Below, piece after piece: positions 44,681-56,108 of a stretch of 64,000 nucleotides of DNA. The translations under genes were made by a program, and so were the position numbers. The first letter of the stretch is position 1. Each line of letters opens with the position of its first letter. The notes beneath the pieces were generated by a model. That model searched no databases. It worked only from the letters and a program-made list of their open reading frames with translations, and had not been told where the DNA came from. Source of the DNA: Cynocephalus volans (taxonomy: Eukaryota > Chordata > Mammalia > Dermoptera > Cynocephalidae); the NCBI RefSeq assembly GCF_027409185.1, contig NC_084468.1, forward strand, positions 100,068,001 through 100,132,000. The letters are read 5' to 3'.

Positions 44681-45375
44681 AGAGTTGGAAGGAACAACTT
44701 TTCAGATGAGAAAATAGGCTATGAAGCAAGCTAGAGTGTTGCAGTGCCAGAATTAAGCAGTCCTAAGGGGCCTTTACCCAGTTCATCCTCTTTTCACTGT
44801 TTCTCAAAATATATTTATATGGTTAGATTTGGGTACTTCAAAAGTTCATGGAAAGATTGTATTAATTTCCAATTCTTTTATTTTTATAAATTGAATTGCT
44901 AAGCACAACAGGACTGCCCTTTAAAACCATTTCACTATGAAATGAATAACCATTTCCTAATTCATAATTAGATTTGCTGAAAGTAGAATGCATAACAAAT
45001 TTACCTACTACCATGATTTCTCAAATATTTTAACTTGGAAAATACTAGCTGCAATGTAAATTCAACAAATATACTTCTTTTGCCTTCTGCTTGAGCCACA
45101 ATCCTCTCTTCTCTTATCTTCTCTTAAGGGTTTTTCCCCAGTACTAGGCGCGCTATCCCCTGAGAGTCAGCCTCTCTTCCTCAAAGCATTAGTTGATCTA
45201 AAAAAAAACCCTAGACTAATTTTGAGAAGTCTGTAAAATGGTAGCAAAATATCTAAAAATGTATAAAATGCTTCAATATTTTCAAGAATTTAAGTAAAAT
45301 TGTAAAAGTAGAGATTTGATTTTTTTATATGTATAGTGGAAAAAGTGCCTAACAATAAGTGGTAACAAGTGAGGG
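44681..45375. other. unassigned intergenic sequence
   Basis: No gene or named repeat. Confidence 0.4.
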
Positions 45376-45379
45376 TACA

Positions 45380-45885
45380 GTGGGATTCCCTGTCGCCATC
45401 AGCCAACATGTGAGATGCCAATTTATTTGGGGGAATCCCTGACCCATGTGGGTCTGAGTGCTCACCATGACAGGATTACCAATCACAACCAGCAAACAGA
45501 ACTTAAAGGAAAGGCTTTTTATTTTGGAAGATGTTGACTGGGAGGCAGAGGGTAAAATCCCAACAGCCTGCCTGATTGACTGAGGGCTGGAGTTCATATG
45601 GGTATGTTTGGAGGGTACAGGATGTAAGGTCTTCAAGTGTGATGGACAGATGCTTTCTCACATTATCTATGGTGCCAAGGTCTCATCTTGTTTTCTTTTT
45701 GTGATGCTATCTTTGAGAGATGCATGGTGGGAGACAGGATGTAGGGTCTTCAAGTGTAAACATCAGCTGCTTGTGAGTCAATCTTAGTTAATCCTTAAAG
45801 ACTAGCTACAAAGAAAAAACAAAGTTAGTTCCATAGTGCATACATGAGTGTTTACATGAATATGTTTACAGGTTTCCCCCTTCTG
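45380..45885 (-). mobile_element. 3' LTR of a deleted class I provirus (minus strand)
   Basis: Positions 45441-45880 align with 47361-47790 in direct orientation: 'gacccatgtgggtc', 'gtgctcacca', 'ggaggcagag', 'gtcttcaagtgtgatggacag', 'atctttgagagatg' and 'gactagctacaaag' recur in order. AATAAA on the minus strand lies opposite the 'ctttttattttgg' block at about 45508. The left edge near 45380 (TGGGATTCCC) is approximate. Confidence 0.75.
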
Positions 45886-47214
45886 ATAGTAACTTCCATA
45901 ATCTTGGGGAAGGAATGAGGGCACCAACATTTTGCCTAGCTACTTTCTGCTGGACAGACAGGGTCATTGAATTCTAAGGAATCCTCATGTGGAATTTCTG
46001 AGCCTGCAAATGAATTTCTTCAAGGGTTACTGTATATCCCATTAAACATTGTCCTAGAGCCCCCCTTCTTATGTACTCAGAGATCCAGGGATGTCCTTTT
46101 GGCTACAAACGCAAAACCTAAGGTAGTAAGATAATAGTATCTCCTAAGGATGGCACTCTTTCTAACCATAGATCCATTATCAAGTCACAAGGGGCCAATG
46201 GGGGTCCCTTTCCAAACCCAGGGTTGATTTTATAGTGATATCATATGGAGTATCATCAGAGTTCCCATTATCCAAAAATTGTCAGATTCCATTTTCATCC
46301 AAAAAGGGGATGTTCTTCAGTAGATATTGGATGTATACAAGGAGGCTTAGCATAAGGATCTACCTTCAATTGTGTCAATCAAACCCAATAAGCTATTGGT
46401 GCTTCCCAGTTAGGTTTCTCCTACCTCTATATGTGTGAAAAGGGCATGATTGTTCAAAATCAACTGTGGTTTTGATGACATATCCAACAATGAGAGAGAT
46501 TACCAGAGGTAGCCAGAGTCTGAGAGATTCATACTGAGGAATTGCCTTTCCAGGCATAGCTCATCTTCAAGAAAAGAAATACAATGATATTAATAATTTT
46601 AGTGTAAATTTCAACTTTGAATCTGTAATGGGCTGACTCTCCCAGTGGCCTGGGTTGTTTTTCTTCATTTGAGTATGATGTACCCAGGTTTTGAGTCCCT
46701 TCAGCTTTACTACTGAATGGGTGACAAGGAACATATCACAGGGTTGACCCATCTTGGTTGCAGCTATGAATCAAGGTATTTTTCTTTCCAGGTCTTGAGC
46801 AGGACTTCTTCACCAGGTTTTATAACATGTAGAGGGATATTTTTTGGATAAGCCAACTGATTGGAAGCAAACTCATGTAACTTAGTTAAAGTAGCTCCAA
46901 TTTATTTTACATACTGTTCAATAAGCAATTCTCCTTTTGGGAGGAAGGAGCCTGACAAGTTAATGGTCACCCATATAAAATTTCACAAGGACCTAAAGAT
47001 ACTTTGCTCCTGGGGGCACTTCTATCCTTAGTAGGGCCTTAGGTAACACGTGGACCCAGGTTAGATTTGTTTCCGGACGAAGGATGGCCAGGGCCCTCTT
47101 CAGGATCTGATTCATCCATTTGATTTCATCCATACATTGTGGCCTACAAGGAGTGTATAGTTTCCAACTTATAATTAACAGTCTGGCCACTTCTTGGATG
47201 ATTTTAGAAATCAA
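45886..47214 (-). pseudogene. internal region of the class I provirus: integrase C-terminal remnant
   Basis: On the minus strand, 46993-47214 has the integrase-like order of VARLL, SWKLYTP and RPQCMDEIKWMNQ and then LKRALA, as in the catalytic-domain end of gammaretroviral integrases. The conserved SSG around the usual 'RPQSSG' is not retained. A second frame (46567-46752) has the WVHHTQMK block of the integrase C-terminal domain. The sequence between is broken, and env is barely present. Gag, protease and reverse transcriptase are missing because the integrase fragment abuts the 5' LTR side. It is non-functional. Confidence 0.65.
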
Positions 47215-47371
47215 CCTACATGGGTTGGCCTCTCACATGTTGGCTGATGGTGATGAGAAATCCCACAGGACTCGTTCCTTACCAAATTTTTGGTGTCCAA
47301 TGTGGTTCCCAAGAGCTTCTCACAGCTCAGATAATCTCTGGGGAACAGAACTTTCTGCCAACCCATGTAGG
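47215..47371. repeat. 129-bp inverted segment between 14-bp inverted repeats (U5/primer-binding region)
   Basis: CCTACATGGGTTGG (47215-47228) and CCAACCCATGTAGG (47358-47371) are exact reverse complements. If the 129 bases between are flipped, 'gtgggatttctcatc...aacatgtgagagg' becomes colinear with the left LTR edge at 45378-45419. A primer-binding-like 'tttggtgtccaatgtgg' then also comes to lie after the LTR on the minus strand. The segment was therefore inverted in place. Confidence 0.75.
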
Positions 47372-47790
47372 TCCAAGTGCTCACCACAATAGGACCGCCA
47401 GTCATACCTGCCAGATGTAACTTAAAAGAAATGCTATTTATTTCAGAAGACATCAACTGGGAGACAGAGAGTAAAGTCCCAACTGCCTCTGCAATCTAGT
47501 GAGGGCTGGGTTTTATATAGGTAGGTGTATCAGGAGGTAGGGTCTTCAAGTGTGATGGACAGCTGTCTCACATTATATATGGCACCATGGTCTTGTCTGG
47601 TTTCCATTCCATGATACTATCTTTGAGAGATGTATCAGGGGTAACAGGATGTAGGGTCTTCGAGTATAATGGTCAGCTGCTTTTGATACAGTCTTAATCA
47701 TTAAGGGCTAGCTACAAAGGAAAAACAAAGTCAGTACTATAGTGTATACATGAGTGAGGGGGTTTTTCTATGTTTACATAAGCACTCAGA
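47372..47790 (-). mobile_element. 5' LTR of the class I provirus (minus strand)
   Basis: Direct partner of 45441-45880. A TATATAAAA-type TATA motif lies opposite 47511-47519, and AATAAA lies opposite 'gctatttatttc' near 47435. The outer edge is near 47790. Confidence 0.75.
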
Positions 47791-47946
47791 TTATGTGTTA
47801 TATGATGTAGGGTAAATGCTATTTATCTATTTCCTATTCCCACTCCCCCCTGGGAAACTACCCCTGGTCAAGGTGGTTACCCAAGGAAAGGCACGTCCCC
47901 TTTGGACAAACAGAAGACTGGAGGAAGGAGGGACCCTAAGTAAATT

Positions 47947-47961
47947 AACATGCTGGTGTTA
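47947..47961. repeat. left target-site duplication of the L1 fragment
   Basis: AACATGCTGGTGTTA, identical to 48237-48251. The bottom-strand nick TGTT/AA fits L1 endonuclease. Confidence 0.93.
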
Positions 47962-47988
47962 TGGTGGGAGCTAAAAATTAATATATAA

Positions 47989-48039
<51 letters not shown>

Positions 48040-48236
48040 AAAAAAAAAAACCGGGGGGGGGGGAAGAAGATATAACAACAACTACTTGAAGTTGATACGA
48101 CAAGCAAACAGAAAGGACATTGTTGGAGGGGGGGAGGGAGAAGGGAGGGAGGTTTTGGTGATGGGGAGCAATAATCAGCCACAATGTATATCGACAAAAT
48201 AAAACTTAAAAAAAAAATAATTAATTAAAAAAAAAA
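47962..48236 (+). mobile_element. 5'-truncated L1 3' UTR insertion
   Basis: Starts 'tggtgggagctaaaaattaat', then (AC)n, an A-run, a G-run (48051-48062), a purine-rich tract (48126-48152), 'ggtgatggggagcaataatcag' and 'gacaaaataaaac', and ends in an A-rich tail. It is 275 bp with perfect 15-bp duplications. It is a recent insertion because the duplications and homopolymers are undecayed. Confidence 0.9.
47993..48034. repeat. (AC)n microsatellite in the L1 3' UTR
   Basis: About 20 CA/AC units directly before an A-run. It belongs to the L1 3' UTR and generates spurious open frames on the minus strand. Confidence 0.9.
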
Positions 48237-48251
48237 AACATGCTGGTGTTA
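48237..48251. repeat. right target-site duplication of the L1 fragment
   Basis: AACATGCTGGTGTTA, identical to 47947-47961. Confidence 0.93.
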
Positions 48252-48769
48252 AAGTACTCTGGCAACAGGAGAGTAGAGTGGATAAATTTATCTGCTCAGC
48301 CCATTCTCCGAGTTATGTGAGCATGGTGAGGGTCTGTGCATAAGCATGCAAATGACTTACACCTCTACTTTGATCTGTTCACTATGTAACTGTTGTATGT
48401 ACCCCCACGGTGGTGTGGATTTCCAGCTGGCTGGCTGCTGTCAGAAACTCCCGTAAGTATAATAAACCAATGTCTCTACCTATTGAACTGGGTCAGTTCT
48501 TTGGAATAGGCTAACATCACGAGTGCCCTTTCAGATCTGGAGCCCCCCTGTATGGACTCAAATCAACCATTTAAATTCCTGCTTGGTTTCTTACCATGTC
48601 TGTGTGTCCTTGAGCAAATTAATTACTCTCAGTTTGCAGCTTTCTCTTAAATAAAAAGGGATGCTAAAATATGACTGCATAATTTGGTTGTATAAAACAA
48701 GGAAAATGCATATAAAATACTTGGAATATAGATTTAAAAAAAATTACAGGTATTTTTATTAACAGAGTT

Positions 48770-49700
48770 CCCTCTTGGGTCTCATATTGAGTGGAAAAAA
48801 AACATACTGTTTTTCCTCTGCTCTCATACCTCAATCAACACAGAAGACTTCTGTGACCAATGTGAGTGGGGTTTTCCTTACACACCAAGCAATCAATCAG
48901 TTTAGCAGACAGCAGCTGCGTGTCCCCCAATTCAATTCCAACACTGTCCACATAGAGATAGCATCAGATCCCACAGTTTGAAGGTTTAGTCTCCAAGACT
49001 GTCTCCCACTTCCAACATCAATCACATGGTCCAGGTTGTTTTACCTGTGCTTCTGACCAACAAGTTATAAATTGGGGTTCCCATAATCCCCTCTTTGGGT
49101 TCAATTGATTTGCTAGAGTGGCTCACAAAACTCAGGAAAACATTTATGTTTACCTATTTATTGTAGAGGATGTTAGAAAGGATCCAGAGGAAGAGATGCA
49201 GAGGGGGAATGGGTACAGAGCTTTCATGCTCCCTCAGGTGTGCCATCCTCCAGGAACCTTCATGTGTTCAGCAATCCTGGAAATTCTCCTTACCTTGTCC
49301 TCTTGTGCCTTTTATTGAATAAGGATGATTGAAGCCTGGTCAACCATGTAGAAATGTGATTAGATAAAAAGAATATGATCTAATACTAATAGACTGAGTA
49401 GCGAAACCCAGCAAGGCCTGTCTGTCCAAATTCTTCTTGGCCTTTCTGTTCAGCATTCATTTCTCCCAGTTATGGGTCAGAACCCCTTCTGAAATGGGGA
49501 TCTTTTGACCTATAGTAAAACAATGTAGGTCAGAGAATTTCTTTATGGCCAGCTTCAAGATAGAAAGGCGAGGGAAGATTAGATTCCTGCCTTGGTGAGA
49601 AAAAGGAACAGGTGAAAGGAGGGCAGAATAAGGTCAGAGAGTAGTCACTTAGGAAATAACAGGGGCTGTGGGAGTTATAAACCAGGTACCATGGACAAAA
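48770..49700 (-). mobile_element. class I-like LTR, minus strand
   Basis: Plus-strand blocks 'agagtggctcacaaaactcagg', 'tacctatttattgtagagga' (AATAAA on the minus strand), 'gaagagatgcagaggg' and 'ctccaggaaccttcatgtgttc' match the reverse of a MER39-like ERV1 LTR family as I remember it. The frame at 49118-49318 lies in it and is not a gene. Confidence 0.55.
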
Positions 49701-49702
49701 CC

Positions 49703-49704
<2 letters not shown>

Positions 49705-49762
<58 letters not shown>
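49705..49762. repeat. (TA)29 microsatellite
   Basis: Uninterrupted alternating TA over 58 bases; a perfect run of this length is likely to be length-variable. Confidence 0.95.
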
Positions 49763-49764
<2 letters not shown>

Positions 49765-50500
49765 ATTCCTCAATATCACCCCTATGCATATTATAATTTT
49801 TTGTAATTTATAGATTAATGATTCTATGAATCTAAATTACATATAGCTAGTTTTCATTTTCTTCTAGGCTAAAACATGACAAACTAATTTCTGACCAAAA
49901 CCAGTGGTCTTTACTGTAATTCTATGTGTCCCATCTACCCGCCTAAAATAGCTGGGAGAGTACACATATATTTGAATGTAGTTTTATGTGTCTTTAGCAG
50001 TGCCCTCTGTACTTGTGCAATTTTCAAGTTAATATTTTATTACTGTTATCATAATTTAATTCCTATTTTCTATTTCCAAATTCTAAGCAATACCTTATAT
50101 TCAGAAGAGTGAAATATATAAGGAATGAATGTGGTGAGGACAATCACAGATTTAATATAAACATTCATATTCCATAAAAGGCGAGTTCTTTTGCTCAGAG
50201 TGTAGAGAGAGACACTGATGCAATTAAAACTGTGAAATGATTTTGAACAATTGTCTAACAGTATGTTAAAATTCCCTTACACTTCTTTAAAAAAAAAAAC
50301 CAACCAAAAATCTATTTGTATGACTAGAAACCACATCTGAAAAAGATACATTTGAAGTTGGAAGTTTTAATCATAGAAAAGAATTAGTTGAGTACCGTTA
50401 GTTACTTCACCTTATGTTAAATGTTTGGGGAGTACAAAATAAATGTGAGCTCCATGCCGTAAAATCATATCTGCATAACTTAAAAGGCTCCACAATTATG
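49763..50500. other. unassigned intergenic sequence
   Basis: AT-rich, no gene or named repeat. Confidence 0.4.
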
Positions 50501-50502
50501 TA

Positions 50503-51137
50503 CAGTAGCAGTCCTGTTATCTGTGGGGGATACATTCCAAGACCCATAGTGGGTAACTGAACCTCAGAGAGTACCGAACTATATATATGCAGATGTTTCT
50601 CAATACAACGGAGTTATATCCAATAAACTCATTTTAAGTTGAAAATGCATTTAACGTTGACAACACAGCAGATGGTTCCCAACTTACAATGGTCCAACTT
50701 AAAATTTTTCAGCTTTAACATGGTGTGAAAGCTATACACATTCAGAAGAAATTGTAACCTCATCATAAATTGTAAGGAGCTCCTTGACTTATGATGGCGT
50801 TATGGTTGATAATCCCACTGTAAAGTTGAAACCTTGTAAATAGAATCGTAGGAAGTTGGAACCATCTGCCCTCTGTTTTTCCTAGCTGATAACTGAGACA
50901 GCTACCAAGTGACTAGCAGGTGGGAATCATATATACTGTGGATACACTAGGTAAAGTGGTGATTCTTGTCCCAGGCAGGATGGAGCGAAGATTTCATCAT
51001 GCTATTCAGAACAGCACACAATTTAAAACATACGAATTGTTTATCTCTGGAATTTTCCATTTAATATTTTGGACTGTGGTTGACCGTGGATAACTGAAAC
51101 CACAAAAAGTGAAACCACAGATAAGGGGGGACAACTG
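50503..51137. mobile_element. Tigger-class DNA transposon relic with TA duplication
   Basis: The left terminus CAGTAGCAGTCCTGTTATCT and the right terminus (reverse complement CAGTTGTCCCCCCTTATCTG) are imperfect inverted repeats. TA dinucleotides (50501-50502 and 51138-51139) flank it. The interior 'gactgtggttgaccgtggat' is typical of this class. No transposase frame remains. A smaller element is nested at 50669-50868. Confidence 0.75.
50669..50868. mobile_element. nested 200-bp Tigger-class MITE
   Basis: CAGATGGTTCCCAACTT at left pairs with AAGTTGGAACCATCTG at right (one extra C). The interior 'acttacaatggtccaactt' is typical of a related non-autonomous Tigger family. The flanking TA is no longer visible. 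Confidence 0.65.
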
Positions 51138-51139
51138 TA

Positions 51140-53325
51140 GGTACATAATGTTTGTGCATAATTATATAAGGATAAGGAATAATCCAAAGGCTTCTAAGAT
51201 AAGATACAATTTGTAAATTTTGTGTCTGGAGATATCTAAAAATGTATGAAGTTTAAATGGCAGATTCTATAACCCCTATTGTTAATGGAGCTTCCATAAT
51301 ATTTTTCCCTACCAGATGGTTATGTCTTTCATTATGGAGCTGAATACCTTAGGAGGCAAATAAGCAATCACTTAATGCAAATTTGAGCTTACTCCAGTAA
51401 GTGCTGTGGACTAATGAGTCAGCAGGAGTTTTTTCCCTGGTGCTTCTGAAGGCAACTTCTCAATCACCCTGTATCAAGCAGACCTGAGTAAGGCTTTAAC
51501 TAATTCTCCTCTGCTCAATGGCCTGGAAGCCAATGCCCTCAGTGGGTCCTGGCTTAGGAGGAGAAGATCTGGGAGAATACAAAAAACCTTCAAGTCAGGA
51601 TATATATTGTACAAATATATAACAGCTAGACCTAATCCTGATTCATTGATGAAGTAAATTTTGATTTGAATAATTCCATTTACATTTTGTGATCAGGGTA
51701 AGTAGAAGATTAAGAAAATTACATAAATATTAAAAAACTGTAGTGTTAGTAAATGGTTTCTCAGTTCCTGAATAATTTTAATGGAAAAAAGAAGTTCTTC
51801 TAATGTGATGCACATAGTTCCTTAAAATAATGGAATATCTGTCAAACTGCAAATTTTTTTCTTAGCTGGAATTTAGTGTAGGGTGCAAATGCCCTTTTCT
51901 TCTCTGCCACGGAAAATATATTAAAACGAGTACTTTTTCTTTTAAATTTGAGCTTGAAAAAATGATTTTCTGAAAAATAAAAATATTCTAAAGTATAGTA
52001 AAAATCAGTATATGCTAGAAAGTACAGATTTGGGGAAGTGTACAATTTATGCTGTGATAACAGTCACTTTTGTAAATCTTGTTATATACTTAGGCAAAGT
52101 TATGAATGCTATCTACTGTGGGTGTCTGAAGAATGTGCTGTGTTAGAAGCCAGATAACCTCATTTTGATTCCATTTAAATTATTCTTGGGATTACCCTAG
52201 ACCAGTAGGAGAGCAAAACATTGTAAGGTTAACCCTTAGAAATATCTAATAGTAATGATCGTGAGAAATACATATCTTCACACATATGAATAAACACTGC
52301 ACTGTCTTGGCTGTACGAGACAAGGGCAAGGGATGAAGCCTGCAGGATGTTTTTATTATGTTCCCTACACTGTTCCTGCCTCTGCATTTTCTAGGACGTA
52401 TTCCTTAGGCTAAGGCCATTCTGTATTAAATGAGCTATGTTATACTCATATTAAGTGCTCTGCCCAGTAAGTGATGGCAATCAGTAAATGTTATTTCTCT
52501 TCCTACACATTTATGTAACTTGGTCAACTCAGCCATTGTTTGTTTAAATATAAACTATAAAGATATTTATACCACATTGAAGACGTTTAAGAATAAATTT
52601 TATTTAAAATAGTTTTTAGCAAACAACAGTAAGTAACTCTGAATGAGAACATTACCCTTAAAATTTAAGACTTCAAAATGAAACAGCCAGCATCAGGGTT
52701 ACAAGAACCAAAAGAAATTCAGTATATGAGAATATTTTCTAAAATATTAAAACAACAATAATCCATAGCAAAAATCTATTATGCTTTTAAAGAAATATTC
52801 AAATTTGGCCCAGAGTTCTCTCACGTGAAGGGAAAGCTTTGCAGAAGATGGACCAGGGACTAGATTCAAAATTGCTGCTGAAACATGGTTCTGATGCAAT
52901 GCGTGCTCAGAGCATCTTATGACAATTTTTATTTTACTGCAAGAGAGTCAATCATGTTTCACACAAGCAAGAAACCATGGAGGCAGCTGGTAGAGAGTAA
53001 GATATATGCATAGTATTGCTTAAGTTTGTCCTTTGCACATTTTTAACACATTTGTGCAAGACAGCAGTTTAGGCTATAATTTTTTCCTTTCTATTGCCTA
53101 GCTTTTCACAATCTGAGAGGTTAGCTCAGCTTAACCACATATGGATATTTTCTTATCTGTTCATTATTTGAAGACAGATGCCACAACTCACACTTCAGAT
53201 TTTTGAAATGTTATCAACCATATTTTGCCTATTTTCTTAGTGCAATAAAATGTCATTTTTGGTATTTATTGGGTCCATAAACAATTTACAACAATCTTTA
53301 AAAATGAGTTTCAAACTCAAGACTC
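51140..53325. other. unassigned intergenic sequence
   Basis: I see no gene. The stretch 52440-52500 ('aagtgctctgcccagtaagtg', 'cagtaaatgttattt') may be an L2/MIR 3' remnant. Confidence 0.4.
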
Positions 53326-53329
53326 ATTT

Positions 53330-53600
53330 AATGAAATTATGCGTTCTGCCTAGCACCGCGTGTTTACCCATTTCCCCAAACACCCCAAAATGATACAGAG
53401 GGTAACAGACGCTTGAAGAGTGAAACACAAATGCATCCATCGGAGTTTTGACACCGAGAGCCTCAAGGGCTTCTGTGAGGTGACCATGCTCCCCTTAGGA
53501 AGGGGTTTGCAAAAGTCCAGGAATCCTACACATTCTGCCAAACAAAGACTCTTGCTCTATCATAAAAGATTTTTAAGATACTTAGGGCCGCTTCTTAGCA
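53330..53600. other. CpG-retaining non-repeat patch
   Basis: About half a dozen CpG sites lie in 270 bases (for example in 'agcaccgcgtg', 'cagacgcttg', 'catcggag', 'caccgagagc' and 'gggccgc'), in a neighbourhood nearly devoid of them. It resembles no repeat that I know. Frames on both strands (53350-53541 minus and 53420-53671 plus) are short and without family character. It could be a conserved regulatory element, an exon fragment or a younger insertion. Confidence 0.3.
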
Positions 53601-55499
53601 GCCATAAATTGTCAGCAATTTCTTCAATAACTTTTCTGCTCAAACATGTTATCTACAAATTCCATCTCTAGGAGAATAGGAGGCCTCCTTTGGTTATTCA
53701 GCTCAGTAATTCAGCTCCTAAGCATTACTTTTATTTCTACCAAGTTAGTGGATGCACCTTAAATTATCCTCCTCTGAGAAACTTAGGACATTGAAGTTTT
53801 TTTTCCTTAGAACTAGGTGTGAAAAGCAGAGTTCCTCAGTGTGGTTTACTCTAGCAAGTTATAGCATGAATAAAATAAGTTTTTAATAAACTGTGTATAA
53901 TTATATTTAACATTTTTTACATAATGATTATAAGTAAGTTTGGGGGCTTATAAAATCTATTAATGACAGATTATATGCAAAAAAGAAATATAACATACAA
54001 AAAGTACAATTCATTAATAACATAAAAGTACAATTTTGGGGAAAAGTTTATAAGCTGTAATAAATAAATCTCAAATATTTGAACATAAACTGTACAAAAA
54101 AAAGTGATAGTAGCCAAAGGAACTTGTGGATTCTCTTTCAACATGTAAAGTGCTTGCAAGTCATCACTATACTCTTCAAAACAAGAAAAAGCTAAATACA
54201 CTGAAAATTAACAACTTTTCTTAGATCTCTCAGAGAATTGAGGTCATAGGACAAACCATCACCCGGAAGACTGTAGAGTCAGGAAAATACAGAGAATATT
54301 GATCAACTTACCTGAAGCAGAAGCTGCTGGAGCCAGTAACTGGTAGGAACCTTTAATTGGTAACTTCAGTTCCTTGCTGGGGGCTGATGGTGTGGACCCG
54401 CTTGAGAGTTAAAATCTCTTAATGTTCCAATTCAAGGGGAACTCCCACAGTTTCATGGGTTTTACCTCCAGGAGCTCCACCAGGTTCCTATGGTAAAGAT
54501 CAGAGAAAAACAAAACAAAACAAAACAAAAAAAACTTTGGTATTTGACCAGGGTAGGGGGGAAAGTAACCATTTTGAAAGATGTCCATAGAGTTCTCCAC
54601 AACAAATGCCTATCCAGAAAGAGAAAAGACTTCAGCAGAGCATTACTGGATGTTGGGGGAAGATAAATTACCCCAATCCACCTCCCTCTAGCTTTCTTGT
54701 CTCACCTATGGGAGAAATAAAAGACTGATAAAGATTGGTAAAGGTCACAGCCCAAGGGGAAAGATTTTTGAAAGCAGATGATGAATTAAAACTTAGGTTG
54801 AGTGTTAAGCTCCTGTGAAACACTCAAATAAACTATCTAATGCAGTAAGTTTATATACATAGGCAGCTCAGGAAAGTAATCTGGGCTGAATATATTCATT
54901 TGGGAATAATCAGAATAAAGATTGAACCCATATAATTGATGTAATCACAAAGGACCAGCATGCAGAGTGAGACGTTAAGGTATTCAAGGCTTGAACCTTA
55001 GGTAAGACCAGTTTTTAAAGGATTTGCAGAGGAATTGAGTCATACAGAGACTGAATTAGAGCATCTGATATGTAGGGGAAAAAGCTAGAGAGAATGGCCT
55101 CTAGGGGACCAAGGAAAATGTTGATATATTTTGCCTACGTGGTGATGGACCAGTGGAAACTTAATTGAGGGTATTGTCAAGAAGTTAATGTGATGAACTA
55201 GAGTGTTCTAGATAGTATAAGAAAGAAAGAAAGAAGACTAGGGGAATATGAAGATGTCAAGGGACAAAGAAAGGTTATAACTGGAGAGTGTGATGTGCTT
55301 TTGAAATTTCAGTTAGCATGATATAGAGTGAGCTCCTGCCAGTGAATTCCTGTATGAGAATAGAGAGGAAGACAATTGGAGTTCAAAGGAACTATGAGCC
55401 AGTAATGGACCAGTTCTCTGCATTGACAGTGACATTGCTGAGGAAAAAAGGAAGAATATGATACGATGACAACTGATATTTTGACATAGTAGTAATAAG
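53601..55499. other. unassigned intergenic sequence
   Basis: An (AAAAC)4-like run lies at about 54508-54535. 54240-54790 has an irregular, moderately GC-rich composition that may be an old L1 5' fragment. No gene is seen. Confidence 0.4.
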
Positions 55500-55504
55500 A
55501 GATA

Positions 55505-55909
55505 TGCTGTGGATTGAGTGTTTCCTGAAACTCATTGGAGCTGGATTCTCAATGTAACAGTGTTGGAAGTTGGGGCCTTTAAGACGTGATTGGATCACTA
55601 GAATTGTGTCTCGTGAATAGATTGGTCCATTCATGGAGTGATGGGTTGATGTTTTAACGGGTTGTCATGGGCATGTTTCTGATGGCTTTATAAGATGGGC
55701 AAGTGAGAAGGTTAGTCTCTCTTGCTCATGCCATTCTCACCACGTGTACCCTGGTTGTCATGGGACCCTGTAGAGAGTTCCCACCAAGAAGGCATTCACC
55801 AATCCAGGACCATGGACTTCCCAGCCTCCAAAATTGTAAGAAATAAACCTCTTTTCTTTATACATTACCCAGTTTCAGGTATTCTGTTATAAGTAATTGA
55901 AATGAACTT
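55505..55909 (+). mobile_element. MST-type MaLR solo LTR with perfect 5-bp duplication
   Basis: Starts TGCTGTGGATTGAGTG and contains 'gttggggcctttaagacg', 'tcatgccattctcacc', 'gacttcccagcctccaaaattg', 'agaaataaacctc' and 'ctgttataagtaattg'. AGATA flanks it on both sides (55500-55504 and 55910-55914). Confidence 0.85.
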
Positions 55910-56108
55910 AGATAGGATGTAATAGTGAATGTGATAATAAGTAATTAAAGGATAGAGAATATTCTGTTCTCACTTTCCCCACCTATCCAATTGGATGAGT
56001 TTCCACCTTGAAACAGTATCTTTTAAGTAATACCACATGTATAGTTTTCATCCCTAAATGCATTAAAGTGCTTGAAAACAGATTTTTAAAAATAGCTTGC
56101 TTAATATT

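Larger units (their letters stand above)
47851..48540 (+). mobile_element. class I-like LTR, split by a recent L1 fragment
   Basis: Begins TGGGAAACTACCCCTGG. After the L1 insertion (47962-48236) it continues through 'gtgcataagcatgcaaatg', a GC-rich U3/R region, 'agtataataaaccaatg' (polyadenylation signal) and 'ctttggaataggctaacatc'. Removing the insertion and one duplication restores continuity. The 3' edge is approximate. Confidence 0.6.

Noticed and set aside
46993..47214. Functional retroviral integrase
   Set aside because: Only the end of the catalytic domain remains, with altered conserved residues and no upstream pol. It is a relic.
47978..48197. Two minus-strand 68-codon frames
   Set aside because: They are translations of the CA repeat and polypurine tract of an L1 3' UTR.
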